64,000 nt of DNA from Hermatobates lingyangjiaoensis (GCA_026182355.1 JAPFBL010000002.1:868001-932000), one strand, 5' to 3'. Positions 24,515-36,737 are shown, counted from the first letter of the stretch. Notes: generated by a model not told the origin, from the letters alone. Translations and numbers: made by a program.

Positions 24515-25060
24515 TTGTGGATGGGTGGGTGTGAGTATGTATCCAAAAATTGTAGCCACTCTACGGTCCAGAATCGTTGATGGATCAATTTGATATTTTA
24601 CTCAAATAAAAGCCTCATAGAGTAGATGTGCCCTAATATTTGAGAGAATTATGATTGATGGAAAAGTCACTTTTTCTTTCCAAAAGCCTGTTTTTAGACT
24701 ACATTTTTTTCTCCTAAACTACTAATTCTAGAGTTTTGAAATTTTAGCATAATCTTTGAGGCTCCAAAATCAATAAAAACAAATAGCCTAAGATTTGTGA
24801 AATCACAAGAAATATTTTTTGTTCAATATAATGTAAAAATGAAACTTCTATAATTCAATCTGAAGTTTGTGAGAATACGTAATAATACGTAACGAACAAT
24901 ACGTAAGACATATCGTTCAAAGGATCAATATAAAACTCTAGCTATAAATAAAACTTTATGTGAAGGCTAAGTTAAGATATTTTTTTTCAAAATTACATTC
25001 ACCAAAGGGGTTACAGTACATTTTCTGTTTTCAGACAGACTGTTTTTTGACGTTAAATGG
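24290..25060 (+). repeat. Dispersed repeat family R1, longest copy
   Basis: Begins with TTTAAGTAAAAGTAAAGTAT, contains TTTTGGTGGAACTACATGTT, then a (GT)n microsatellite (about 24415-24515), an ACTCTACGGTCC block, a CTCCTAAACTACTAATTCTA block and a TTACATTCACCAAAGGGGTT block. The last block recurs at about 32385-32410. Five copies with parts of this order are present in the window. No protein is encoded, and I do not recognise the family. Confidence 0.65.
24415..24515. repeat. (GT)n microsatellite inside repeat R1
   Basis: GT/GTAT-rich array of about 100 bp. Both strands stay open across it, but the predicted proteins are pure low complexity. Confidence 0.9.
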
Positions 25061-26283
25061 CTCATTAAAAAAACATTAAAATTTGTCAAACTGTTGAACA
25101 GAAAATTATAAATTCATAAAAAAAAGGAATGCTATTTCAATTACGGTAAAGAGCAATTAAGCTATAAAAACTGAATACTGATCCTGCTAATTGTATTCTT
25201 GTCGTATTTGTTTTCATTTATTTACACTGACTTAAACATTTTTTGAGTGAATTAACTGAAATAAAATTCATTCTTAGAAATTAAAAAAAAAATTAAGGAA
25301 TTTAATAGCTTAATATGAAATGTAAAAGAATAAAATTCTTACATGTAAAAAATCAACGCTAAGCAAATATATAATTTCTGAAGTTTTCCATGGTAAGATC
25401 GATTCGTCTAGCAAAATGATCTAATCAATCGATATATTGCACCCTTGAACAAAATTTAATATCAGATGAAATTTTGTTTTATATAAATCATAGTATATTT
25501 GGATAATATTGAAGTGTGAGGAATGGACTCTTAACTCAAGAAAGAGGAGTTATGTTTGTTGACAAATTCCAGTTTTTTCTCTATTCTAGTCTAATCCTTC
25601 TATCTATTATTTTCAAAAATTAGAAGCTTCTAGCTATAAAATATTTAAATTATACTTTTGAATACTTTTATATTATATTTCAAATTTATATAGATTTGAG
25701 TGTGTAAAATTGGCTAAATACTAAAACATTTTTTCACAATATATATTTGCAGTAACCTTATAACAGAGTACAGCACGCCGGAAAAAGATAACACTCGCTC
25801 AGAGTAAATTGGATTTTTGACAAGTGAATTTTCGTACCATAAAATTTCGAGTATAATAATTTTTTCAAGACCAAAAATGTAAAACTTAGACCAAATTGAA
25901 ATTTTTGATTATCGCTATTACATTAAAATTTGAAAAAAATGAAATGAAATAAAATAAATACGAGTATAAAGATTTCAAGTGAATTTTTAAAGGTGGGAAA
26001 TGGGAGTGGGAAAGCAGAGGGAGGTGGTATAGTGGATGGGGAAGTAACAAACATCACCTGCTAAGGACACGCACGACCACTCAGTGGGTCGTAGAACCGT
26101 TTCTAATATTTCTAATTACCATAAAGTTCTTATAACTAAGCATTAGATTTAAATCAGTATTCTGGATACTTAAATAAGGTTTTTGGCCCGAACTTGTTAG
26201 CTCCTGAGTATTAATAGCCTCTTGCATCATTGTTGCACTGGAGCACTGTGTACGTCCTTTAAGTGAGTATCTGTCACTCATAC

Positions 26284-26304
26284 ATATATATATATATATA
26301 TATA
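26284..26304. repeat. Short (TA)n run
   Basis: About ten TA units with a palindromic flank: TATATATAGGCTAG is followed by CCCTATATATA. Confidence 0.9.
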
Positions 26305-26574
26305 GGCTAGTAACCCTATATATATGTGTGTGTATAGGTATATGTGTGTGCAGAAGTGTTAAAATAAACACACGTGACTGTAAAAATAAAGAAGCCACTA
26401 CTAAAAGTTAAAGAAAAACACTTAGAACTTTTTGCTTTTCTTTTAATTTGTTTGGTGACTTTCTTGATATACAAGATTTTTTATATAGATAGTAACTTAA
26501 GGATATTCAGTAACATACTGCAATAAAATTAAAAAATGTGAAATACTCTGAGGCCATTACTCTGAGTAAAGAGT

Positions 26575-26800
26575 AAACAGGTGAAAAGGTATGTCCAAGT
26601 TTAGAGTAGATCTGATATAGTATAAGTCAAACCATACATCCAATGTCTGATGAATAAAAGTACTGTAAGTAACGTATAGTCATAATGATGAAAGAGTTTT
26701 CAAAATTATAACAGATTTACACGTTTTGGGGTGTTATGAATCTATTTGAACAATGTTCGTGATATCTTTAGGGTATGTAGATAGGTGTCTGGGTGCGTTC
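26575..26800 (+). repeat. Dispersed repeat family R1, partial copy
   Basis: Shares ATAGTCATAATGATGAAAG and ACAGATTTACACGTTTTGGG with the other copies at 18236, 24290, 37680 and 63180. Confidence 0.5.
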
Positions 26801-27099
26801 TAATATAAAACAGTTGTGACTAGGCATAGGTAACACACTTAAAAGAAAACTGAGAAATTCATCATACAAGTAGACCTTGTTAAGTGCCTTAGCGTTTTCT
26901 TACACATTTTTGACAAAATAGCAACTTTTTGAAATCTTAAACGAATCACTTATTATTTCGTGAAAGCACAAGGATATCAGTACACTTACAGTGATAATGA
27001 AAAAGAATAATTAATATAACTATTAGCCACATTTGTGAACACTAACAAATGTTCTCATGGAAGTGTGCTGTCAATCTTGTGATTAGTTATAAAACCTTT

Positions 27100-27640
27100 T
27101 GACAAAAGAAGAGTAATGCATGATAGTACTATCTCTTAGATATGCAGCATCCGTCCACAAAATTCTGAGAGAAACGTCTGGGTATAAATCTGCCAAAAAC
27201 GGTAGATGTTTACACCTATCTCAAGGAGAAAAAAGATCAACCTAAAACTATCAAAGTTAAATTCATACCCTTGGAAGTTCATGAAATGACAGATTTAATT
27301 AGACAAACCAAGTAACTGATTCATTGTGTAAGGGAACAAGAGCAATGTTCTGTTATAACAGATCATGTCGCTGAACATGTGGTCTTAACAAGAAGTCTTC
27401 ACTTGGCCTTACAAAAGTATTGATACTGCTGTGGTAAATTAATGATACCATATGCACAGGTTGTATGATATACAAAACCAAGCGCGTATAGGAATAACTG
27501 GATCAACCACTCCCTCAACTATTCTCCAGCATTGAAAAACTAACACGCTTCTCCAACTTAGACATTTATATAAAAAAATTGTTATTTTACAAAATGGATT
27601 ATGCAAAACAAAATATGGTAAAATAATTTTGGTTTAAAAA
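27100..27640 (+). pseudogene. LINE reverse-transcriptase relic (thumb region)
   Basis: Frame fragments resemble the region between reverse transcriptase and RNase H of Jockey-type LINEs. INLPKTVDVYTYL (about 27186-27225) corresponds to the N-P-x-K-T block. NQARIGITGSTTPSTILQ (about 27475-27530) matches the family's Q-R-x-A-x-x-x-I-T-G-(A)-x-x-T-T-P-x-x-x-L-E block and is followed by SNLDIYIKK. Several stops and shifts interrupt it. DNA-level similarity to 17080-17700 shows they are copies of one family. The 3' tail motif at 27938-28005 follows downstream. Confidence 0.65.
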
Positions 27641-27937
27641 AAAATGTCAAATCATACCGAAAACTATATAAGTGTGGGTACTTCTCTATACACATTTATG
27701 AAGGTCATAAAGTACTTAAAATTTGAAATTCAATTTAGTTACAACAATGGGATGTACAATATGACTGTTATGGAAGTGGAGTGTACTAGTAATTTTAACA
27801 GTCAGTATATATGATTGCAAGTTTTTCTAACAGATAAAATGATTATATCAACATGCAAACAAATGATGCATGATTAATGTATATAAATATTACTACATTG
27901 AAACAAAGCAAAAGTCATTTGGTTGTCAACGTCTTAG

Positions 27938-28005
27938 ATATTATGATATTACAGTAAAGTTAAGTGTAGGCCACTCCAAATTTTTTTAAATAAAATTATG
28001 TCAAA
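27938..28005 (+). repeat. Putative LINE 3' tail, copy A
   Basis: AGTAAAGTTAAGTGTAGG followed by CCACTCCAAATTTTTTTAAA. The same block occurs at 34078-34145 and, in part, at 32552-32610. Two of the three copies follow LINE coding relics, so it may be the 3' untranslated end of that LINE. Confidence 0.6.
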
Positions 28006-28639
28006 TGATCTTCATCAAGGCAAATAAAGTATGATTTTATCTATTTAATTGTTCATTTTATACATAAGTTACTGCTTTACATTTGGTATGCTACTTTTGT
28101 TTGATGTGGTTTCTTTAGAATTTTTTTCTAAAGCTGAAACATGCATAAATAGTTTCCTATTTATATTCACTCACTTCTGAATTACCTTAGAAAATAGTAG
28201 CGCATATGAGAAGGAGCATACGAACAGATACCATAAAATTAACTGCAACGTTTATTTCTTTGTACATTTACTACAGGCTTAAAATTATGTCATATTTGTA
28301 AACGTGAAATTTTGTAATAACACCCGTTGAACCAACATTTTAATTTTTTTCTTAAATTTTGCCAATTCGTCAAGGGTTAAATAAAATTTATTTTATATTA
28401 AAAAAATATCGAGTAAGCCATTTTAAAACCATTAAATACGTTTAATCTACTTATATAATAAGAAGTAATTTTATTGAGGTTTGCAAAATAATTTTAAGAG
28501 AATGACTAAAAATAATGAATAACAGGTTACGATATGTATGTCGGCTTTAAGTCGACATGAATAAATATGCTAAAGAAAACATGTTACTGACAAATGTTAA
28601 GTATAGGATTAGTTTATTGATAAATGATTGAAGCAATGG

Positions 28640-29165
28640 TTGGCATTATCTTGTTCCAGAGAATTTAAGACTCACAGAGGCCAAATAGCGCGGGCGTTGG
28701 ATGTTGTGTAATGACAGCTATATGTATTTGAGGGCGAAGCGGGGTTATGTACGAGGTAGGAGTGCTAGGGTGAACTGGGCCAGTGGCACCCACACGCGCA
28801 CCCCCTACTCCTAATCCGGGAAATATTACCACAGCCAACAAACATTAAACATAATTATGTTGGAGGGGCGGGCAGATTGTTAACCCAGCTCGCGGCCACC
28901 GCATCCATTTGTATGTAAAGCTGAGGGGTGGGTTCCACCTAATGCCACATAATTCCTTGCAGAAATAACAGAGTATCATTTCTCGAGAGGGAATTTATAC
29001 GGAAGGGAGGTGCGGTGGTAGAGGGGAGTAGTTGTTTTTGCTACTTGAACTCTGCCGGCTCAATCCTCCGTATAAATCACTCTTTTTGTGACTCCGCCCA
29101 ACTTTCTCAATTTTGACCCTTTCTCAACCCCACCCTTGCAGTACCGGTAGCCCCACTTCTTACTG
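28640..29165. promoter_or_regulatory. Large GC-rich island (candidate regulatory element)
   Basis: The longest GC-rich patch in the gene-poor interval, about 520 bp, without an open frame. It contains CCTAATCCGGGA (TAATCC is the core site bound by K50 homeodomains such as Pitx) and an 11-bp inverted repeat ATTTATACGGA/TCCGTATAAAT (28993-29003 and 29067-29077). It is a reasonable enhancer candidate, but the sequence alone does not prove function. Confidence 0.4.
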
Positions 29166-30004
29166 ATTCATGTCACAAGAAAATTTTTAATACCAGTTAA
29201 GCTAGTGAATTATTGCGATTCTGAATTTCCAAACAATCTACTTAAAAAGAACTATTTTTTTAAAAAAGAAAAGAAAAGGTTCTAACCAGCAAATGTTTTC
29301 AAACTTAACCTTATAAATTGCTATTATAAGGAACTTTAAACATTTTTTTAAGAAAATTTTAAACTACTACTAGACGAACCCATGACTCCTTGTGTCACTC
29401 AGTGTTAAGCAATTATAGCAACAGTTAATAATATGCATTCACTGAACATGATTGACAGGAATAACTGTATTGCTGTTTCTTGTTATTAAGTCATGAAAAC
29501 AAATATTCTTATAACATGATTCAAGATATATACACAGAAAGTATACTTAATAAAACAAAAAGTTATTTAAAAGTGACAATTTCATTTATTTTATTACATA
29601 AATAAATAAAACATCAATTCAAGTTAATTACACACTCAAGCATATTTACAGAAATAAAAAACCTGTAAATTGAAATATTACCCATTTTTTTACCCATGAT
29701 AAAATAACATTAATGAAAGGTATGTCTTTTTATATTATAATATTACCTTAGATCATTTGTATTTGTGTTCAGTTTCTGTTCCTAAAATAATTCATTTTAA
29801 ACCTCTAATACAATAGTTTATTAGACATACTTTCAGGATTTCATAATCTGGTTAATAGGAAATTTCTAACAACGAATTTTAAATACAAACGTTGGCTTTC
29901 AAAGTTTGATCTGAACCTGGCAAGCTGATTGATTGCTGATAAATAACATTGCTTTATATATAAGTAACTAGAATAAATATTAAATGCGTGGAATAAAAAA
30001 AACA

Positions 30005-30553
30005 TCGTCTAAACAACAACAAGATGATTTCCAGAAGTGGGACTAAGATCTGTTAGGCCTAAGATCTTTCGTAGGAAATAACTGGTTATGTTTTTTCTAT
30101 ATCGGTAATAAATTTTACATCTAGAGTCATTAATTTACCTGAATTATGTTGAGAGAATTTATTTTTCATTGTTCTTTCTTTTTAATGCCGTTATTTATAA
30201 AGTAATACATTACTACTGTTTTCTTATATTTATATTATATATATTGATATTTATTTAAATAATTCGGCATAACTTGGAATTGTAAGTAACCCAAGCTGCC
30301 TCTTTGCAAACAAAAAAGTAACAAGCAATCAAGGTAAACAGTTTTATAAGCATAAAAGGCGTTATTTAAATATGGGTTTGGAAGGAAATTGTAGAAAAGT
30401 TCCCTTGGCGCAGAGCGTAGCGTGGTGGACTTTGAATCCAAAAGTCGTGGGTTCGATTTTCAGAAAATTACGTATATTTTATTATTTATCCAGACAATGC
30501 ACGGTGGCAAGAAAACAAACAAATGAGTTAGGTCATCAGAGTTTTATAAGTAT
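30005..30553 (+). repeat. Composite repeat unit, copy 1, with tRNA-like SINE head
   Basis: The left part (30005-30210) matches 31090-31290 in direct orientation (ACATCTAGAGTCATTAATTT versus ACATCTGGAGTCAGTAATAT, and TTGAGAGAATTTATTTTTCA in both). The right part, 30399-30469, is tRNA-like: an A-box-like TGGCGCAGAGCGTAGCGTGG, an anticodon-arm-like GGACTTTGAATCC as in tRNA-Gln(UUG), and a B-box-like GGGTTCGATTTTC. The SINE body continues to GTTTTATAAGTATA at 30553, directly before the Helitron end. Confidence 0.7.
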
Positions 30554-30554
30554 A

Positions 30555-31010
30555 CTAGACTACCCGTGACCCGTTGGGTCATTCATCACCTTCCTTTTTA
30601 ATGCAATCATTTTTACGTAGATGCAGATAAACTCTAAATGGCACTACTGAGAGCAACGTAACTGGTCAAGTTGAAATACTGCTTTGCCTAAATGAACCAA
30701 AACTTTCTGTAGAACCTCTCCTTGAGACTTATGAATAGTTATGGCAAATGCTAACTGAATTGGAAATTGAAGCCTTGAAAAAGAAATGTTGCTCTCATTA
30801 GATAAAACAAATTTCAATCATGGAATTAAAACTTGTTTTAATTTAAGTAACAAGGGAAATTGGAAAACCTTCAAAGGATAATTTTACAAGCAATGACTTT
30901 ATCGTAAAGCTCTTCAGTTATTAGTCTTGTTTCATTAAATAAGAGTGGTAGATCAGCATTTCTCATACACATGACAGGACCTCCTTTTTTGAATTCATTC
31001 TTATGTTTTG
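30555..31010 (-). mobile_element. Helitron 3' part with helicase relic
   Basis: On the minus strand, KKGGPVMCMRNADLPLLF and NETRLITEELYDKVIACK (30880-30990) match the Pif1-like helicase of Helitrons before its last motifs. After frameshifts, RLQFPIQLAFAITIHKSQG (30717-30776) is helicase motif VI, and VFQLDQL (about 30665-30685) fits the following V-F-x-x-x-Q-L block. Downstream, the element ends as Helitrons do: the hairpin TGACCC-GTT-GGGTCA (30567-30581), 8 nt, then CTAG (30555-30558) with a T beyond it on that strand. The helicase N-terminus and the Rep/HUH domain are absent, and stops are present, so it is a truncated relic. Pif1 of the host is unlikely, given the terminal hairpin. Confidence 0.8.
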
Positions 31011-31027
31011 GAAGTGAAGTGCAAAAA

Positions 31028-31595
31028 TCCCCTTGGCGCAGAGAGTAGCACCAAAAATTAAAAGTAAATAACTGCAATACAAAAAATTGTCTAAACAACA
31101 ATAAAATTCCAAAAAAGAACTAAGATCTTTCCTAGAAAAAAAAAACTGGTTAGGTTTATGCTATAACAGAAATAGATTTTACATCTGGAGTCAGTAATAT
31201 AACCTGACTAATGTTGAGAGAATTTATTTTTCATTCTTCTTTCTTTTTAATGCAGCTATTTTTTAAGTCATATATTACTTACTGTTTTCTTTACTATTGA
31301 TTTGAATGATCCAGTGTAAACTGAAATTAACAGGTATTTCAAGTTTCACCTGTGAGCAACATCCAAGGCTTTTCTTTAGTTGACTTATACACACAAAACA
31401 TCATTTATATCATGTTTTGAAAGCCTATTGTAAGAAAGCCCTCATAGCCCAGGGCGTAGCGCACTGAAATTCCAATTCAAAGGTCGTGGGTTTGAATCTC
31501 ACAAAATTATGTACATTTTATTATTTAGTCAAATAATGCATGTTGACAAGGAAACAATTAAACAAGATCGGTCATCAGTGTTTTATAAGTATATA
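31028..31595 (+). repeat. Composite repeat unit, copy 2, with tRNA-like SINE
   Basis: A short SINE-head fragment, CCCCTTGGCGCAGAGAGTAGC (31030-31050), precedes a second copy of the left block (31085-31290) and a second SINE (31435-31595) with B-box-like GGGTTTGAATCTC. Its end, GTGTTTTATAAGTATA, matches the end of copy 1. The two units are offset by about 1.04-1.09 kb, so they are either a tandem segmental duplication or two insertions of one composite element, with the Helitron relic between them. Confidence 0.65.
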
Positions 31596-32259
31596 GATAG
31601 ATTTTGGTTTAAAGTAAACTAATCGATTTGTATAGATACACCCTATAAAACTTAAGTGTATTTATATGGTAAATAAATTTTAAATATAAGTTACATACAT
31701 TAACTATAAGTTACATACATTAAATATACATTAACAACCAAAAATTGTTATAAATATAGGCTTTATTAAATTGTCATTAGTTATCACTAAAAGACAAAGT
31801 AGGGTATTGTGAATTTAGTTTATTGTTGAAAAAACTGGTGAAAAGAATAAAAAATATTGATTAAATAATATGGCTACAACGAAACCTCCAGCAGCAATGG
31901 AATGAGTAGTAGTTTGAAGCAACCATCTATTTTTATCAAGTCTTATCAAGGTTGACAACTTAGAAGTTGTATCAGTTTTTGAAGAACATTTAAAAAGTGT
32001 AAAGTACAATTAAAACAAGTCTGTGTTGAATGATTTCTGTTCACGCAGGCACCGGCGACCTCCTCTCTAAGGCCCTGGCTTAAACCAACTGAACTTTACT
32101 GTGAGAGCTTCATTTCATTGGACAAATTAACAACTGTACGTTACTTTATTGTAATAATTATTAATTAATCTATTATACATTTATAATATTTTTTTCCACT
32201 GGAAGTTTATCTACACCGTTCTATTTGAAGATGGACATTTTTTCTTTCAATAAAATGTA

Positions 32260-32610
32260 AAAAGTTTCATTTCTGATTCAATCTAAAATATTGTGACTAT
32301 ACAAGCCATACCGTTTAACGTATCAAGATGAAATTATACCTAAAAATAGAGCATTATATGGGAGATGAGTTAAAGTAACTTTTTTTAAAATTACATTAAC
32401 CAAAGGGATGTTATGGTACATTTTATATTTTTATAACTGGATGAATGACTATCTGTACTACCTCCAGGAATGAAAGTCTAGTAGACATCACCCATTTAGA
32501 CATTTATATTATATCTAATTGAGACATTATATATGATATACCGAAGAAGTTTAATATTACGTTTACTTATAGTAAAGTTGAGCGTAGGCCAGTATTATTT
32601 ATTTTAATTT
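32260..32610 (+). repeat. Repeat fragment: R1-type block and LINE-type 3' tail
   Basis: 32260-32440 is similar to 24840-25040 (ATTCAATCTAAA and ATTACATTAACCAAAGGG blocks). 32552-32610 contains AGTAAAGTTGAGCGTAGGCC, the same tail as at 27938 and 34078. This links family R1 and the LINE tail and may mean they are parts of one long element. Confidence 0.5.
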
Positions 32611-33279
32611 TATTTTGTTCAAACATGTCTCTTGTGGCATGTGGCAAACATGTCTCTTAGAGACATGATCTCTAAGAACATTACGCAATTTTTATTAGCA
32701 GGGTTAACAACCTTTTGCGTTTTACTGTGTACTCAGTTCTTTAGAATAACATTTTGTACATTGTACTAAATCTTGAATAATTATATAAATATTAAAATTA
32801 ATATTTATGCAATATTCCAGCACCATTAATTTTTTATCCATTAATTTAAACAAATAATCAATTAAAAGTACAAAACATTTATTGTATGTTTTCGCTTTTT
32901 ATAGAATAAGTAATATATTTGAGTTATATCAGTGAGGACTACTTGGTTCCAAGTTATTCTTGTTCTTCATAACGTTTTACTCCTGTAAAACCTTTCTTAA
33001 CTAGTTCTATATTTCTGTCTACCAAAATTTAGAAGTTAACTGAGTCATACATCTCAACATAGAATAGCAAATAACAGCCTATTCATAAAATATAACTATT
33101 TTAAAATACCTAAAATTGCTTTCCTAAAAACGTAATTATTATTAGATTCAGCAACTTTGGTCGTAAATCTAGACAGTCAGACTACATGAACGCATTGAAA
33201 CCCACAGTTTTTAATTCAAACTTAGTCGGACAATGTTTGATTTATTTTCACAATTTAGCAGGGAAAAATAATTTAACTC

Positions 33280-33830
33280 TCATGTGGTGCCTGGACACTT
33301 GAGAATACTGAGAAATGAGGTAGGAGGGCATTTGGAAAAGATTGGAACCAAACAAACATTGCGCAGTCTGGAGACTTTTCGCACACACCCCTCAGCTTCT
33401 TCAATGAGACAATTAATTACTGGATGAAGAAGGAAGCCGATAAAAGTTGGTATAATTCAGTTTAAACTGGTCATTACAACTCAACGTACATTTGTAAAAA
33501 AAACATACATTTTGAAACTACAGGATTTAAACATCGAAGTAAAATATCTAACTAGACATTATCCTTTTCCCAACAATTTATCAAGCTGTAATCAACATTA
33601 GACTATTAAACAAAGACTGCAGACTCTGTCAGGAAAAAGTGGAAACCTTTGAACACATTTTGTAGAATGTTAGACAACTTCCTTTAAATGGTTGAAGATT
33701 TTTGTTAAATCAAGCCTAAATCCAATAGAAATGAAAGATCCTTGTCCAAGGACTATTATAAGGTTCATTAAAAAAAACTTTAAATGTATATTTATTTAAG
33801 AAACGACAAAAAAAAATAGAATAGGACAGA
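33280..33830 (+). pseudogene. LINE RNase H and zinc-knuckle relic
   Basis: VVPGHLRILRNEVGGHLEKIGT (split here as VVPGHLRILRNE and GGHLEKIGT, about 33283-33350) is the W-V-P-G-H-x-G-I-x-G-N-E-x-A-D-x-L-A-K segment of the LINE RNase H domain. Further on, CRLCQEKVETFEHIL (about 33640-33685) is the C-x2-C...E-T/E-H-I-L knuckle at the ORF2 end. Stops and frameshifts lie in between. The part after the knuckle is repeated at 34470-34560, and the 3' tail motif is at 34078-34145. Confidence 0.75.
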
Positions 33831-34077
33831 TAAAGCCACAATGCATACGATTCTATGAGACTCAGGACTTAAGTTCAATAATAACAGCATGACAGATTTG
33901 TTTAGAATAATGACCTAATTTTGTTACGACTTATAAAACTGATATAACCACATAAAAAAATGAAGTCATAAAATTTATTATTATGATTTTGATAATACTC
34001 TATCACAAAATTTGATGGCATACCTACATAATAGCCACTTTAAAATAAAACTGAATTTATTGTGAACAAGCTAGATA

Positions 34078-34145
34078 TTCTGATAACTTAGAATAAAGTT
34101 GAGTGTAGAACACTCCAAATTTTTTTAAATAAACCTTACTAATGA
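34078..34145 (+). repeat. Putative LINE 3' tail, copy C
   Basis: GAATAAAGTTGAGTGTAG followed by CACTCCAAATTTTTTTAAA, as at 27938-28005. Confidence 0.6.
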
Positions 34146-34355
34146 TTTCAAAATCTTATCAAGTTTTAAGAATTTGAAATATAGTTTTAAAATTTTAAGA
34201 GATGAGGGGACTGGAAATGTAACAGGTAGCCGTTCATTGCCTGGCTGACCACTCAACCCGCTGCTACATCATTCCTCCTTCTCCCAGTCCTAGTCTTTAC
34301 GTAGTTCTAAGCTTAGTATTTAGGGGCTGTCACACTTATCAGTACTATCACAAAC

Positions 34356-34385
34356 CTGATGATAGCCTATGGATGCCGAAAGCTT
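34356..34385 (+). ncRNA. Hammerhead-like motif (canonical CTGATGA box)
   Basis: CTGATGA (34356-34362), 15 nt and GAAAGC (34378-34383) have the order and spacing of hammerhead core boxes. The 15 nt between pair poorly, so catalytic activity is doubtful. No inverted partner was seen. Confidence 0.3.
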
Positions 34386-34469
34386 GTTATATCATTTAGT
34401 TTTTAGTACATGTAAGTAATTGTTTCTGCTAGTTTTTAGTGCAATATACTAATTTTCGTTAGTTTGAGT

Positions 34470-34560
34470 ATTTGAAAATTTTTGCTAAATCATGCCTAAA
34501 TCCAATAGGAATGAAAAATCCTTGTCCAAGGACTATTATTAAATTTATTCAAAAATTTTT
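34470..34560 (+). pseudogene. Second copy of a LINE ORF2 end
   Basis: TGCCTAAATCCAATAGGAATGAAA and the following TCCTTGTCCAAGGACTATTAT match 33713-33762 almost base for base. It is a short duplicate of the LINE 3' coding end, without the upstream knuckle. Confidence 0.7.
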
Positions 34561-35000
34561 AAATAGCAGGGATAGCAATTTATCCCTGAATAAATTAATC
34601 TATTGTTTGCTGGATTCATATATTCTTTTCTAATACATTATAGGAAAACCGTTAAATCATTGTGAAACAATAAGACGATAGTAAAAAGTATCAGCAAAAG
34701 GTTAACGCAGAAGTTGCTGCTAACCTAATTTTTATTTCAGTTTATTGACCATTATTAGTGTATCCATGTTACACCCATAGTTATTTCTTCTCCAACAGAT
34801 GTCTACATTAATCAATTTGCAATTACTTGAGATTCTTATTATACTGAAAAATGATCTTAAATTCTCAAATAACATCTTAAGAAATAGATTAACATTCACT
34901 AAAACTTTTCTACAACAACAACAAAATTGAAACGCACAACTGACTATTTATTTCAATGAAAACTTAATGTTTTCCAAAAAACACAACTTTTCCATCGATA

Positions 35001-35383
35001 CCAGTCGATTTCTTAGCTCAGTGGCTATCGTACTTGCCTCTGAACTGGTAGACCCGGGGTTTGATACCCACCTGGCCCTTGATTTAGTCATATGGAAGGT
35101 GAGTACGTTGTCCCTCGGAGAGGACGTTAAGCTGTCGGTCACGAGCTTGTACGATGTCAGGTACTCGTTAATGATCCCAACTCTAAATATCAGTTAGGTA
35201 AACTAAGCAATTGAATTACTCACATGAATTATACAATTAAGTTAGGCAAAATTTATGACTCCCAATGTACAATCAATCTTCCTTGTGTGGTATGACAAAG
35301 GGCCCAATGTTCGGCCTCTGTGTGTTACCTTCTGGGACAGCCACTCCAACCTAAACGGTTGCCTACTACTACTACAACCAGTC
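35001..35383 (+). mobile_element. tRNA-derived SINE, copy 1
   Basis: Starts with a tRNA-like head (A-box-like TTAGCTCAGTGGC, B-box-like GGTTTGATACC), followed by a body containing GGACGTTAAGCTGTCGGTC and GTACGATGTCAGGTACTCGT, which match the second copy at 48696-49024 at roughly three quarters of positions. It ends in a CTACTACTACTAC tail. The short ACCAGTC on both sides may be the target duplication. Such SINEs are transcribed by RNA polymerase III and moved by LINE machinery. Confidence 0.8.
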
Positions 35384-36737
35384 AAATTGTTACTTACATA
35401 ATGTGACAACTCATATCATTGTGACTATTAATGAAGTGTATTAGCATTTTGAAAACATTTAGTTTTTTTGAGATAATTGAAGAGTTATAAATAATACCAA
35501 TAGTTATTTATGAATAAAGAAATTATGAAGTTAATTTTGTTGTTATTGCTGGACTTATAATTTCTATTTTCTATATCAATGTATGAAAATATTAATTGCA
35601 TTAAAAGTAAATAACAGTTTAAAATTACAATTTTATTAATTATTTCACATTCGATTTTAAAATATCCGAAATAAAATGTTCACCTTTTTTTTATTTTATT
35701 AATATAAAACTTCTTAAAATGTTAAAGAAAATTAAGATAATACGATACCTTATATAATATAATGAAATAATATGATTATTTTATTCAAGTTTCTGGAAAT
35801 ATAAATAATTGTTAGTGACTCTGAAACATGAAATAAAGTTATTGTATAATGCTAAAAATGATTGATATATATCATTTTAATTCCTTATGCCTTTATTTTT
35901 GCCTCTGAGGGAAACCTAAACATTTTTTGTAACCAGGGTTACCAAATAAACAATCTATCTCTAAGTTATATACATGATAAGAGTAAAAGTAATAATGTTT
36001 AATCCCATTAAAATGTGTTAAAAATAAAAGACATGTAAAAGTATACAATTTACATTTATAAAAAAAATAGAGAAAATATATATATTTTTAAAAATATATT
36101 ATAGAATTTATATAAACTAAATTTTATTAATTGATAAAGTTTAAGTTTCAAACTGCATCAATTAAATTAATAAAAACTGAATTCAATATTATCACATATT
36201 TACAATTCAAGAAAAAATTAAACTAATTAGTCAATGATAGATAAGAGGGCTATTTTAACTTATAACACTAGCTTACGTTAAACTTCTTGTAATCACATCA
36301 CAACTCTGTACGTAATAAACATTTTGTAAAGATATTTAAATGGAAATATAATTTGAACATAGTAGTTTACAAAATATATTCACAATATAAAATTTTGCTA
36401 AAAGACAGACACCATCCTACCCTCAGCAATTGTATGGGACACACTTCAACTTCATAAAGCACTGAAAGCCACTGGAAGCAGTTTAAATATGATAAATTAC
36501 AGATAAATATGCCAATATACTGAGATAATAGAAAGCTGGGCAAACTAAAAAGAAACAGATATTCACATCCTAAGATAACAGAGCGTACAAAAAGCCTCTC
36601 AGACTGTATTGCATTGAGAAGTTAATTTAATTTAAGTTAAAGTTAAGTTTAGGTTAAGTTTATTGAAGTTAAATTTAATTCCAAGTTCAGTTAATCACTC
36701 GATTCGTCAGAAATGTAGTATGTCTCATTCAATACAT

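Noticed and set aside
24295..24593. Cysteine/valine-rich and His/Thr-rich open frames on opposite strands
   Set aside because: They are translations of the GT/CA microsatellite within repeat R1.
30399..30469. tRNA-Gln gene
   Set aside because: The anticodon-arm segment is Gln-like, but the acceptor stem does not close, the B box is altered, and a shared body follows, so it is a SINE.
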